The notes: generated by a model from the letters alone, not told the origin. A DNA stretch of 64,000 bases from Bacillus sp. ISL-18 (GCF_018613415.1 NZ_JAGGQG010000013.1:102694-166693), one strand, 5' to 3'; shown: positions 35,301 through 44,260, counted from the first letter of the stretch. Program-made: numbers and translations.

Positions 35301-36710
35301 ATGAACAGCAAAATGGAAGCGATTCCAGCTGATTGGCATGAAGAGATTATCAACCTATTGGCGGAAAGAATCGTTGTGACCGACCGAGAAGGCTTGATTC
35401 TCTATATAAACAAAGCCTACTGTGAGTTTTTGGGAACAACCGTTGAAGAGGCGATCAACCGGCCTGTTCAGGATGTGATTGAAAACACAAGGATGCACAT
35501 TGTCGCAGAGACCGGCAAAAAAGAGCTGGCCGCCCTTCATCCCATTAATGGCAGTGAAATGATCGCAAACCGGTACCCTCTGATTATCGATGGGAAACTT
35601 GTCGGGGCCCTCGGGACCGTTATGTTTCGCAGTCCAGAAGAATGGCGGATGTATAAAACGAGGATTCAGCATTTAGTGGAAGAATTAAAATATTATAAAA
35701 CAAAAATAGACAAAGAGTTAAAGAGTAAATACTATTTTCACGACTTAATTGGCAGCAGTCAGTCCTTCCTCGCGGCGAAAAAGTTGGCAGAGCGGATTTC
35801 TGCCAGCAACTCCTCTGTTCTTTTAATAGGGGAATCCGGCACAGGAAAAGAATTGTTTGCCCATGCCATTCACAACCACAGCCTCCGTTCTTCACTGCCG
35901 TTTGTAGCAATCAACTGTGCTTCAATACCTGAACATCTTTTGGAATCGGAACTATTCGGATATGAGGATGGCGCGTTTACGGGAGCGAAAAAGGGTGGGA
36001 AAAAGGGACAATTTGAACTTGCTCATAACGGAACCCTTTTTCTCGATGAAATCGGTGATATGCCGCTGTCGATGCAAAGTAAACTGTTAAGAGTTTTACA
36101 GGAAAAAGAAGTCCAGCGGGTCGGCGGACAAAAATCAATTCCCGTCGATGTCCGGATTATTGCCGCTACACACCGTGATCTTGAAAAAATGGTGGAGGAA
36201 GGAAAGTTCCGCCGTGATTTATATTACCGCTTGAATGTTATAAAAATTGAGATTCCTCCATTGAATAAAAGGAAAGAGGATATAAAGTTAATATCAATAA
36301 GCTTGTTAAAAAAACTGGAACGGAGATTTTTTCGTACAGGAATTGAAATTTCTAAAGGAGTGGAACAGCGACTGATGGAGCACTCATGGCCTGGGAACAT
36401 TCGTGAGCTTGAAAATGTATTGGAGCGAGCAATCAATGTCCTTGATGGACAAACAATTGAAGTATTCCATCTTCCATTGTATTTACGAGAACTAGAGTTG
36501 CAGAGTTCTACCCAGATGGTTAGTCCTGTGGGTAAAGAAAAAACTCCTGAAAGAATACTTCCGTTAAAGGAAAGGCTCGCTCAAGTGGAAAAAGAAGCGA
36601 TTTTGAATGCGCTGACTATGACCAATGGGAATAAGCAGGAAGCGGCTAGATTGTTGGAAATAGGTAAAACAAGTTTTTATGAAAAATGTAAGTTTTATGA
36701 TATAAAATAA
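35301..36710 (+). CDS. Sigma-54-dependent transcriptional activator with PAS sensor domain
   Basis: Enhancer-binding protein of about 469 residues. PAS sensor domain (about 15-125: IVVTDREGLILYINKAYCEF), then a linker coiled coil, then the AAA+ domain (about 150-390) with Walker A GESGTGKE, the sigma-54 contact loop GAFTGA, Walker B GTLFLDEIGDM and the R-finger region. A Fis-type helix-turn-helix closes the protein (GNKQEAARLLEIGKTSFYEK). The ATG at 35301 follows GGAAGGTG. It sits immediately after the two sigma-54 promoter operons for acetoacetate and hydroxybutyrate use, so it is their likely activator. The effector sensed by PAS is unknown. Confidence 0.93.
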   Translation: MNSKMEAIPADWHEEIINLLAERIVVTDREGLILYINKAYCEFLGTTVEEAINRPVQDVIENTRMHIVAETGKKELAALHPINGSEMIANRYPLIIDGKLVGALGTVMFRSPEEWRMYKTRIQHLVEELKYYKTKIDKELKSKYYFHDLIGSSQSFLAAKKLAERISASNSSVLLIGESGTGKELFAHAIHNHSLRSSLPFVAINCASIPEHLLESELFGYEDGAFTGAKKGGKKGQFELAHNGTLFLDEIGDMPLSMQSKLLRVLQEKEVQRVGGQKSIPVDVRIIAATHRDLEKMVEEGKFRRDLYYRLNVIKIEIPPLNKRKEDIKLISISLLKKLERRFFRTGIEISKGVEQRLMEHSWPGNIRELENVLERAINVLDGQTIEVFHLPLYLRELELQSSTQMVSPVGKEKTPERILPLKERLAQVEKEAILNALTMTNGNKQEAARLLEIGKTSFYEKCKFYDIK

Positions 36711-36842
36711 CTTCTTCTCCCTTAGCAATAAAACTTCTAGGATGAAAGTTCTGTAAAATGTCGTTTCTAAATAGCAATAGGATTAACTCTGTTTTAAGAT
36801 TAGAGAGATAATGTAAATTTGAAAAAGTTTGGGTGGAATTTG

Positions 36843-38468
36843 ATGGTTCTTTTAGACTATATTATTAATCTCTCGATTTTTTCTCTATTGGTAAGTACAC
36901 CGTTGGTCATCGGTTCATTCCTTTATCATAAACCCATTAAGAATTTCCGGTATTGGGTAGGGGTGTATGGGGGAATTGTTTCGGTTGTCTTGATCAAGTT
37001 ATCCTTTCAGCAGCAGGGCTATTCTTATGATATTCGCTATGCCCCGGTAATTTTGGCATTTGTCTACTTCGGTCCCTTGCCTGGTATCATTACGGGTATT
37101 TTTGCATTGGTGACGCGATTACTTGAAAGCGGTCAATGGACAACAGCTATTGTTGGCTGGATAGCTATTATGCTTATTTTTACTATCATTCATTTTCTAA
37201 CAAAACGGCATTCTCATGTGAAAAAAAGTGTTATATTTTTCGCAGCTTATGTGGCCATTTATATCATCATAGTCCCCATCCTCTTTCATGCCTTTAGAGA
37301 TAAACCCTTATTTCATTTGCAATATTTAATGTTTGTCATGCTGGGTGTGATCATTGGCGTATTATTGATAGAATCCTATGAAAAGCTGCTCCGGTTAAAT
37401 CGGGGTTTGTCAGACATGTACAAGCTAGTGGAAGCAAGTGAGTCAAAATACCGATTGATTGCCGAAAACACGTCAGACTTAATATTGTTGATGGATAAGG
37501 AACACGCTATTAGTTACCTTTCTCCTTCCCATGATCATGTGTTAGGCTTTCCGTGCTCTGAATTAGAGAAACATAGATGTTTCAAGCTCCTTCATCCTGA
37601 TGATAAACTGATGTTTTTAGATGCGATTAAAAGAATGTTTGAATATAATGAGTCCCAATCAATGGAAATTAGAATAGCTCATAAAGATGGACACTGGATT
37701 GAATTTGAGTCTAAATGTATGCCTGTTAAGGGTGAAGGAGATACAGTTGAAAACATTGTCATCCTTAGCAGGGACATTTCGGAACGGAAAAAATCTGAGG
37801 AAATTCTTTTGCAGTCAGAAAAGCTGTCGATTGTCGGGGAGCTGGCTGCAGGGGTCGCTCATGAGATTCGGAACCCATTGACCACAATCAAAGGCTTTGT
37901 TCAGTTATATAAAGCTGAAAATAGTTCGATTGTTTATAATGATTTACTCCTAAGTGAGCTGGAGCGGATTGAGTCGATCACAAGTGAGCTTCTCTCACTG
38001 GGAAAACCGCAAGCCGTGCAGTTGGACCAAGTGAATGTAAGGGAGTTACTTGAAAACACAGTTGAGTTACTTTCTCCTCAGGCAAATATGAATAATATTC
38101 AGTTTGACTTAAAGATTACTGGGGAGCCTTTTATTATGAAAGGGGAAAAGAATCAATTAAAACAAGTTTTCTTAAATGTCTTAAAGAATGCCATAGAAGC
38201 GATGCCTGTTGGAGGTGATATTCACATTAAAATGAGAAGAGACGAGGCAAATGATTGTATAATATCGGTTCAGGACCATGGCTTGGGCATCCCTGAGGAA
38301 CTGCTCCCGCGTTTAGGAGAGCCGTTTTACAGCTTAAAAGAAAAAGGGACAGGCCTGGGTGTCATGATTTGCCACAAAATCCTAAAACAACACAACGGGA
38401 GTATCACCTATAAAAGCAAACTAAACAAAGGAACCAAAGTAGTAATCAAACTCCCGCTAACAAGTTAA
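36843..38468 (+). CDS. PAS-containing membrane histidine kinase, sporulation-kinase-like
   Basis: Kinase of about 541 residues. A 5TMR-LYT-type module with five or six membrane segments occupies about 1-190, a PAS domain about 205-330, then HisKA with the phospho-His in GVAHEIRNPLTTIKGF (about 345) and HATPase (NVLKNAIEAMP, DHGLGIP, GTGLGV). The motif set resembles Bacillus sporulation kinases such as KinB, which have no adjacent regulator; none is encoded here. ATG at 36843 with GGGTGG is preferred to TTG at 36819. It could instead signal for the neighbouring metabolic genes. Confidence 0.82.
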   Translation: MVLLDYIINLSIFSLLVSTPLVIGSFLYHKPIKNFRYWVGVYGGIVSVVLIKLSFQQQGYSYDIRYAPVILAFVYFGPLPGIITGIFALVTRLLESGQWTTAIVGWIAIMLIFTIIHFLTKRHSHVKKSVIFFAAYVAIYIIIVPILFHAFRDKPLFHLQYLMFVMLGVIIGVLLIESYEKLLRLNRGLSDMYKLVEASESKYRLIAENTSDLILLMDKEHAISYLSPSHDHVLGFPCSELEKHRCFKLLHPDDKLMFLDAIKRMFEYNESQSMEIRIAHKDGHWIEFESKCMPVKGEGDTVENIVILSRDISERKKSEEILLQSEKLSIVGELAAGVAHEIRNPLTTIKGFVQLYKAENSSIVYNDLLLSELERIESITSELLSLGKPQAVQLDQVNVRELLENTVELLSPQANMNNIQFDLKITGEPFIMKGEKNQLKQVFLNVLKNAIEAMPVGGDIHIKMRRDEANDCIISVQDHGLGIPEELLPRLGEPFYSLKEKGTGLGVMICHKILKQHNGSITYKSKLNKGTKVVIKLPLTS

Positions 38469-38480
38469 AAATAGTTATAT

Positions 38481-38536
38481 AGGTGACAGGCACCACCCGT
38501 GGACAATGTCCACGGGCGGTGCCTGTCACCTTTTCT
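38481..38536. repeat. GGTGACAGGCACC-family repeat, copy 2 (long hairpin)
   Basis: Two inverted cores (AGGTGACAGGCACC and GGTGCCTGTCACCT) flank a CCCGTGGACA / TGTCCACGGG stem, giving a near-continuous hairpin of about 24 bp followed by TTTT. It may serve as a terminator for the kinase gene. Confidence 0.85.
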
Positions 38537-38593
38537 TATATTTGCAAGTTAAGGTTGTGGCATATAATGACTAACTTGGCATATTTATTTACT

Positions 38594-38607
38594 ATCAAAC
38601 GTTTGAT
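38594..38607. promoter_or_regulatory. Palindromic operator ATCAAACGTTTGAT upstream of tcyP
   Basis: A perfect 14-base palindrome with central CG lies about 95 bases before tcyP. The same sequence occurs in the cluster upstream of lemA (45719-45738). The cognate regulator, LacI- or TetR-like by site type, is not in the window. Confidence 0.55.
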
Positions 38608-38700
38608 GAATGGTAAAAAGCAATTGGTTAGGATGAATGTAATTCCGAGTTGACTGATAGGAGAATTAGATTTTCTATAAGGAAACAGGGGAGGAATACG

Positions 38701-40083
38701 ATGAATACAGTTCTGATCATTATAAATGTCGCTGTCCTACTATTGCTTATGTTTGGGCTATTTATGATGCAGAAAAAGCATGTGTCGTTTTCAAAACGGG
38801 TCTTCACAGCTTTGGGTTTAGGAATTATTTTTGGTTATCTTATTCATTTGATTTATGGGACCACACATGAAGTGACCACCAAATCGATTGATTGGTTTAA
38901 CATTGTCGGGATCGGATATATAAAACTTCTCCAAATGGTTGTGATGCCGCTTGTCTTTATTTCAATTGTCGGGGCGTTCACAAAACTTAAACTGACGAAG
39001 AACATTGGGAAAATCAGTTTTCTGGTCATTGGAATCTTGCTCGGAACCACCGCTATTGCTGCCGCAATTGGGATTGGCTCAGCATTAGGCTTTGGCCTAG
39101 ATGGCGTCCAGCTTACTCAAGGGGATGCTGAAAAGGCACGAAATGATCAATTAGCGGAAAGGGCCGCAGGAATTGAAAATATGACCCTGCCGCAGCAAAT
39201 CATCGAATTGGTTCCAAGTAATCCATTTCAAGATTTAACAGGTGCGAGGGCTACCTCTACGATTGCGGTTGTGATTTTTGCAGCGTTTATTGGGATTGCT
39301 TACCTTGGGGTTAAAAGGAAGGACCCGGGACCTGCTGAGTTTTTCGCGAAGATTATTGACACGCTCTATTCGGTTATCATGAGAGTTGTCACGCTCATCT
39401 TGCGCCTGACACCTTATGGAATTCTAGCCATTATCACAAAGGTAACCGCAACAAGTGATTATGAGGCAATTGCCAAACTAGGGAAGTTTGTCATTGCCTC
39501 CTATGTGGCACTAATCATCATGTTTGTTGTGCATTTACTCTTCTTATCATTGGCGAAATTAAATCCATTCAGATATGTAAAGAAGGGACTTCCAACCTTA
39601 ACCTTTGCCTTCACATCCCGAACAAGTGCAGGGACATTGCCTATGACGATTAAAACACAAACCAAGGACCTTGGTGTTTCAGAAGGAATTGCCAATTTCG
39701 CCGGATCATTTGGTTTAACGATTGGCCAGAATGGCTGTGCGGGTATTTACCCAGCCATGTTAGCGGTAATGGTGGCGCCAAGTGCAGGGATTGATCCTAC
39801 AAGCCTGTCCTTTATTGTGACTCTTATTCTGGTTGTGGCCATTAGCTCATTTGGAGTAGCCGGCGTTGGCGGCGGAGCCACATTTGCTGCCTTAATTGTC
39901 TTATCTGTGATGAACCTTCCTATTGCAATCGTCGGTCTTCTCATTTCAGTCGAGCCTCTGATTGACATGGGACGGACAGCACTAAACGTTAGTGGGGCGA
40001 TGACAGCAGGTGTTCTCACAAGCAAAGCCACTGGGGAATTCAACGAGGAGACCTATTCACAGCCAAATATTGTTGAAGCCTAA
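38701..40083 (+). CDS. tcyP: L-cystine uptake symporter TcyP
   Basis: Sodium/dicarboxylate-symporter (DAACS) family protein of about 460 residues, the size of B. subtilis TcyP (463), which imports cystine. The N-terminus MNTVLIIINVAVLLLLM followed by QKKHVSFSKRVFTALGLGI is a TcyP hallmark. Eight membrane segments and two re-entrant loops are visible, with the serine-rich FTSRTSAGTLPMTI loop and the NGCAGIYPAMLA motif. GGAGG lies before the ATG at 38701; the frame opens earlier at 38650. It is a single-gene unit closed by a repeat-derived terminator. Confidence 0.9.
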   Translation: MNTVLIIINVAVLLLLMFGLFMMQKKHVSFSKRVFTALGLGIIFGYLIHLIYGTTHEVTTKSIDWFNIVGIGYIKLLQMVVMPLVFISIVGAFTKLKLTKNIGKISFLVIGILLGTTAIAAAIGIGSALGFGLDGVQLTQGDAEKARNDQLAERAAGIENMTLPQQIIELVPSNPFQDLTGARATSTIAVVIFAAFIGIAYLGVKRKDPGPAEFFAKIIDTLYSVIMRVVTLILRLTPYGILAIITKVTATSDYEAIAKLGKFVIASYVALIIMFVVHLLFLSLAKLNPFRYVKKGLPTLTFAFTSRTSAGTLPMTIKTQTKDLGVSEGIANFAGSFGLTIGQNGCAGIYPAMLAVMVAPSAGIDPTSLSFIVTLILVVAISSFGVAGVGGGATFAALIVLSVMNLPIAIVGLLISVEPLIDMGRTALNVSGAMTAGVLTSKATGEFNEETYSQPNIVEA

Positions 40084-40089
40084 AAAACA

Positions 40090-40118
40090 GGTGACAGGCG
40101 GTGCCTGTCACCATTTTT
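40090..40118 (+). terminator. Terminator of tcyP made from a GGTGACAGGCACC-family repeat (copy 3)
   Basis: GGTGACAGGC / GCCTGTCACC, 10-bp stem with a 3-base loop, followed by Ts. Confidence 0.85.
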
Positions 40119-40133
40119 AACTTTTACACATAG

Positions 40134-41276
40134 TTAAGCGTATTTTTGAAGTTCGCATTCTTGAATTACAGCGGTGTACTGGCGGATGAGGTTATTCCAT
40201 ATCCGGTCCCAGCTCTGGGTCAGTGCATAGTTCCTGCCTGCTCTCCCCATTTGCTGACGTAATTCTCCATGTGTTAACAGTTGCAATATAGCTTTTGAAA
40301 ACTCATGAGCATTGCCCGGTTTACACAAGAGTCCATTTGCCCCTGCCTTAATAATATTCTGTACACCACCCGCTTTTGCTCCTATCACAGGTGTTCCACT
40401 TGCGAGTGATTCTAATACCACATTCCCAAAAGTTTCGGAGGCAGAAGGGAAAACAAATAAGTCTGATGCCGCATACGCCTCAGCCAAACGCTTTCCATCT
40501 AAATATCCAGTAAATGTCATGTTTTCTGGCGCTTGGGTTTCTAGTTCTTCCCGCAAAGGACCGTCCCCAATAATTAGCCAATGAATATGTTGATTTATGT
40601 TTGGTGGAATAGATTTTGCAGCAGCAAAGAGGGTGTGTAAATCCTTTTCCGGCGCTAATCGGCCAGCATATGTCAGCACATAGGAACCTTGCAGGCTATA
40701 ACGATTTATAACTGATTCCTTATCATAATAAGGATGAAACAGCTGGCAATCCACACCTCTTGGCCAAAGCTCAAGATTGGGAAACCCATGCTTGCTTAGT
40801 AGTTGGAGTGTTGTCGGAGAGGGGACAAAAATCTTTTTACATGTTTGATAAAACCAGTGCATGTAATTCCAATGCAGTTTCGATAGAAACGGAAGGTTAT
40901 AATACTGCAAATAATCATCAAAATTGGTGTGATACGATCCAACAAGAGGTATATTTAGATTTTTTGAAAAATAAACTCCACAAAGGCCAATGTTAAATGG
41001 GGTTGCTACATGAATTAAATCAGGTGCGAAGTTTTGTAGTTCTGATTTCATTTGATAAAGATTTGGAAAGGCTATTCGGCATTCAGGATACATGAAAAAT
41101 GAAAGACTCTTAGAGCGATGTATATGGCCAGCATCAAGCTCCTCTGCTGGAGAGGCTGGTACAAAAAGTTTAAACGTAATGTTTTGGCTCTCAAGGAAGT
41201 CAGTCAACCTTTTCAATGTTCGGGCGACACCGTTTATGTCAGGATAAAAGGTATCAGTGAAAATGGCAATTCTCAT
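40134..41276 (-). CDS. GT4-family glycosyltransferase, possibly glycolipid-forming
   Basis: Retaining glycosyltransferase of 380 residues with the GT-B fold. N-terminal IFTDTFYPDINGVARTLKRL is typical of the MgtA/SqdX/GlcA-lipid branch of GT4. The nucleotide-sugar E-x7-E motif is SETFGNVVLE (about 290-299), followed by ASGTPVIGAKAGG. No membrane span is visible. It is the last gene of a minus-strand operon with a PAP2 phosphatase (24 bases upstream) and a broken UDP-glucose dehydrogenase, behind a Pho-box-like promoter. That suggests sugar transfer to diacylglycerol during phosphate shortage. Teichuronic-acid or polysaccharide synthesis is the alternative. Confidence 0.82.
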   Translation of the reverse strand: MRIAIFTDTFYPDINGVARTLKRLTDFLESQNITFKLFVPASPAEELDAGHIHRSKSLSFFMYPECRIAFPNLYQMKSELQNFAPDLIHVATPFNIGLCGVYFSKNLNIPLVGSYHTNFDDYLQYYNLPFLSKLHWNYMHWFYQTCKKIFVPSPTTLQLLSKHGFPNLELWPRGVDCQLFHPYYDKESVINRYSLQGSYVLTYAGRLAPEKDLHTLFAAAKSIPPNINQHIHWLIIGDGPLREELETQAPENMTFTGYLDGKRLAEAYAASDLFVFPSASETFGNVVLESLASGTPVIGAKAGGVQNIIKAGANGLLCKPGNAHEFSKAILQLLTHGELRQQMGRAGRNYALTQSWDRIWNNLIRQYTAVIQECELQKYA

Positions 41277-41300
41277 GTCATCCCTCCTAACAAAAATATC

Positions 41301-41831
41301 CTACAAGCATAACAAACAAAAGCACAATAACCCACAAATGGTCCCAAGAACACCACCTGCAAGGATATCCGATGGAAAGTGAAGTCCTAAATAAATCCTG
41401 GATATCCCTACACACGTTCCTAAAGGAATTAGAACGAGTCCAAGTTGTGGATAGGCTAAAATATAAGGAGTTACAACAGAAAAAATGGCCGTTGTATGCC
41501 CTGAAGGGAAAGAATGGTCCTGTAATGGATTAGCGGGAAACTTGGTACTTTCGATCATCAAGTAAGGTCTTTTTCGCGGAAACAGCTGTTTCATGATATG
41601 GACAGGGATATGGCTTGCCGATAATGCAAGAGCGCTGCTAATGGCGGTTAACCTAGGTTCACCTGAAGAGATTACAATAAGAAGGAAGACAGCCGCGATG
41701 GTGATGTCTGCTCCTCCAAACTGCGTAAGGATTCGAAAGAAAAGATTTAACAGCTTTTTATCAAAATGGCGGTTTACTCGTTGTAATAAGCGGCAATCAA
41801 ATCCATAAACAGCATCGATTATTTTCGTCAT
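41301..41831 (-). CDS. PAP2-superfamily membrane phosphatase
   Basis: Membrane phosphatase of 176 residues. The three PAP2 signature motifs are complete: KQLFPRKRP (KX6RP), FPSGHT (PSGH) and SRIYLGLHFPSD (SRX5HX3D). About four or five hydrophobic segments surround them. It hydrolyses a lipid phosphate such as phosphatidic acid, phosphatidylglycerol phosphate or undecaprenyl pyrophosphate. Between a nucleotide-sugar gene and a glycosyltransferase, either diacylglycerol supply for glycolipid synthesis or lipid-carrier recycling is plausible. GGAGGGG precedes the ATG, 20 bases after the ugd fragment. Confidence 0.88.
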   Translation of the reverse strand: MTKIIDAVYGFDCRLLQRVNRHFDKKLLNLFFRILTQFGGADITIAAVFLLIVISSGEPRLTAISSALALSASHIPVHIMKQLFPRKRPYLMIESTKFPANPLQDHSFPSGHTTAIFSVVTPYILAYPQLGLVLIPLGTCVGISRIYLGLHFPSDILAGGVLGTICGLLCFCLLCL

Positions 41832-41851
41832 GGTCAGTCCCCTCCAACAGG

Positions 41852-42631
41852 TTACTTAGTAATGTCAGGTCTCCAAGCTTTGAGAAAGTGAGGGCCTATC
41901 TCTTTGTCCAGTCCGATTCCATATGCTACTTCCTCTAAATTAGCCCCGACATTATCACAAAAACCAGCCATTTCATTCATAAAACGTATTTTGGTTGCTA
42001 AAAAGGCATTGAAAGCATATTTAATAATTTCGGCACTTCGGATGTCCGTTTTATATATCGGGATTTGCAGCGGTTGGTAAAACTGCTCCATAATCGCTGC
42101 CGCTTTGGGGTCGCTGGTACCGATCACAATACGGTCTCCGTGAAAAAAGTCAATAATCGCTGTACCTTCACGAAGAAATTCAGGATTAGCAACTACTTCT
42201 GCTTGAAGGTTAGGAGGTTTTCTGCTGTCAATGATTTCTTGAATGAGTTCGTTCGTACCAACTGGAACAGCACCCTTAGTGCAAATAATTACGTCCTGCT
42301 CAATATAATGAGCAATCGTATGGGCAGCCACGTGGATGTACTTTAAATCTGCTGAACCGTCGTGTTTTTCTGGTGTTTCAACAGCAATGAAAATAAGGTC
42401 AGCTTTTGAATATGCATCATACGGGTTTATCGTAAAATTCAGCTGCTTGTTATGTAAGTTCTTTTCTAATAGAGAATCTAAACCAGGCTCAATAATAGGG
42501 GAACGTCCGCTCTGCAGCATATCAATTTTCTCTTTTTTAACGTCCACACATGTCACCACATGTCCGAGCTCCGCTAAACAAGCACTAGTAACCAATCCTA
42601 CATAACCTGCTCCAGCAACTGTGACCTTCAT
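41852..42631 (-). pseudogene. UDP-glucose 6-dehydrogenase, truncated before the catalytic cysteine
   Basis: The frame encodes 259 residues of a family whose full length is about 430-450. The NAD-binding domain is intact (GAGYVGLVTSACLAELGH) and the central helical region reaches GLDKEIGPHFLKA. It then ends in AWRPDITK and a stop, exactly where the catalytic GGSCFPKD motif should follow. The cysteine and the whole UDP-binding domain are missing. The alternate frames just downstream do not restore them, so a deletion is indicated, not a point frameshift. GGAGGG precedes the ATG. It heads the PAP2-GT4 operon and follows a Pho-box-like promoter, like tuaD in the teichuronic acid operon of B. subtilis. 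It cannot make UDP-glucuronate by itself. Confidence 0.85.
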
Positions 42632-42659
42632 CCAATCCCTCCAATAATTTGTTTACTCT

Positions 42660-42724
42660 ATTGTATTAGCGAATGATGGATTTTTTCTAAACCTAGTGTA
42701 AAGAGAGTGTTAAGACTGTGTTAG
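42660..42724 (-). promoter_or_regulatory. Pho-box-like promoter of the ugd-PAP2-GT4 operon
   Basis: On the minus strand four hexamers repeat every 11 bases: CTAACA (42724-42719), TTAACA (42713-42708), TTTACA (42702-42697) and TTTAGA (42691-42686). The Bacillus PhoP box is TT(A/T/C)ACA direct repeats at this spacing. A -10-like TACAAT (42665-42660) lies 20 bases further on, and the ATG of the ugd fragment 28 bases after that. Phosphate-starvation control is therefore likely. Confidence 0.68.
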
Positions 42725-42887
42725 TTTTAAAAAGTGCATAATAATATATTTAATTAATAATACTTGGATTCGAGATAATTATAAGTTACACTTAAGAGGT
42801 TCAAATGAATAATAAGTGGAATGGAATTAAACCATATTAGGCATAGAATGATTGCTATTATTTTTGTATCGATAGGAAAAGGATGGG

Positions 42888-43739
42888 ATGAATATGGAAC
42901 AGTTTCATCAGGAACCAAACATTTATGTTGGTGAAGTTACTATAAAGGTAAAAAATCTCGCTTATTCTGTTACGTTTTATCAAAATATTATCGGTCTTCA
43001 AGTATTGGAACAAAGTGAACGGAAAGCTGTTTTGACCGCTGACGGTAAAACGCCGCTGTTAACTTTGGAAGAACCAGCAGATGTCATTCCGAAACAAGAA
43101 CGCATGTCAGGATTGTATCATTTTGCTATACTACTGCCATCGCGGGCCGACTTAGGGGACTTTTTACGGCACTTAATTTTAACAGGGTATCCGCTTGGGG
43201 CTGCCGATCATTATGTAAGTGAGGCTTTATATTTGAATGACCCTGATGGTAACGGGATTGAAGTTTATCGGGACCGGCCTTCTTCTGAATGGACCTGGAA
43301 GAATGGATTAGTTGAAATGGCAACTGAACAGCTGGATGCAGAAGGAATTCTAGCAGAGAGTAACGCTGAATGGAAAGGCCTTCCGTCTGGGACAATTATG
43401 GGGCACATCCATCTGCATGTAGGTGATTTAGAAAAATCTAAAGAATTCTATACAAAAGGAATGGGCTTTGAGGTTGTAAGTTACTATCCGCAAGCAGTGT
43501 TTCTTTCGTCCGGCCGGTATCACCATCATGTTGCCATCAATACCTGGCAGGGAGCAGGGGCTCCAACGCCGCCGAAAAATAGTGTTGGTTTAAATTGGTA
43601 TTCAATTGTTTTCCCAAATCAGGAGGCAAGGGAAAAAGTCATGGAGCAACTAAAGCAAATAGGAGCTCCTTTAAGCAATGAAGGAAACTTTTATGTTACA
43701 AGTGACCCAGCAGGAAACCAAATTCATCTCGTCGTATAA
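42888..43739 (+). CDS. catE: Catechol-2,3-dioxygenase family protein (CatE-like)
   Basis: Protein of 283 residues with two VOC (glyoxalase/extradiol dioxygenase) domains, about 12-125 and 165-280. B. subtilis CatE is about 285 residues and shares the layout, including MSGLYHFAILLPSRADLG, VSEALYLNDPDGNGIEVYRDRP and the metal His in IHLHVGDL. It would cleave catechol with Fe(II), a detoxification role in bacilli. ATG at 42888 or 42894 both fit the AAAGGATGGG site. It faces away from the ugd operon and stands alone. Confidence 0.88.
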   Translation: MNMEQFHQEPNIYVGEVTIKVKNLAYSVTFYQNIIGLQVLEQSERKAVLTADGKTPLLTLEEPADVIPKQERMSGLYHFAILLPSRADLGDFLRHLILTGYPLGAADHYVSEALYLNDPDGNGIEVYRDRPSSEWTWKNGLVEMATEQLDAEGILAESNAEWKGLPSGTIMGHIHLHVGDLEKSKEFYTKGMGFEVVSYYPQAVFLSSGRYHHHVAINTWQGAGAPTPPKNSVGLNWYSIVFPNQEAREKVMEQLKQIGAPLSNEGNFYVTSDPAGNQIHLVV

Positions 43740-43741
43740 AA

Positions 43742-43790
43742 GAAAAGATCCCTGCTTTGCTCTTCTAGCGCAATGAGCAGGGATCTTTCT
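43742..43790. terminator. Bidirectional terminator between catE and a small gene
   Basis: AAAAGATCCCTGCT pairs with AGCAGGGATCTTT with a 19-base loop, between convergent genes. Confidence 0.8.
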
Positions 43791-43809
43791 TGCGTTTAAG
43801 AGGTTTTCC

Positions 43810-44040
43810 TTATGAGAAAAACCCCAACGCATATTTAATGCCTTCTTCTACTTCAGTTGTTTCATAACCTTGTAAATCCTCATGAGTGATTTCTAATTTT
43901 GTTCTTGCTAAAGAATAGCCGCTGTCTAAATTCACATCCAACAGAACCTCATACCCAATTTCAGTTTGCGTAATTTGAATAATGTCATAATCGCGAATCG
44001 CCGTACCCGTATCGTACTCAAGCGGCTCTAATTCAGACAT
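43810..44040 (-). CDS. Small acidic hypothetical protein
   Basis: Encodes 76 residues, strongly acidic, with alternating beta-strand-like segments (YDIIQITQTEIGYEVLLDV) and a final helix (VEEGIKYALGFF). A good GGAGGG site stands before the ATG and a shared terminator follows, so it looks like a real gene. I do not recognise the family. Confidence 0.7.
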   Translation of the reverse strand: MSELEPLEYDTGTAIRDYDIIQITQTEIGYEVLLDVNLDSGYSLARTKLEITHEDLQGYETTEVEEGIKYALGFFS

Positions 44041-44117
44041 ACAAAACCCTCCTCTTCATCCTTCAAACAAGATTATTTTCCGCTAAACCCCAAAAATAAT
44101 TCGGTGCATTCCCAAAC

Positions 44118-44169
44118 GGTGCCTGTCACCATTATTAAGTCGAAGGGGTTAATAATGGTAACAGGCACC
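44118..44169. repeat. GGTGACAGGCACC-family repeat, copy 4 (long hairpin)
   Basis: GGTGCCTGTCACCATTATTAA and its near-complement enclose a 10-base loop, giving a stem of about 20 bp with one bulge. It lies between two divergent genes, so it cannot be a terminator for either. Confidence 0.85.
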
Positions 44170-44260
44170 AAGTTAAAGGTTTTTGTTGGGAATGTGACGA
44201 ATTATGAAGTGGGAAGGCTATTTTAGTAAAGTGTATTTTATATTAAGGTGGTGATTTTTT

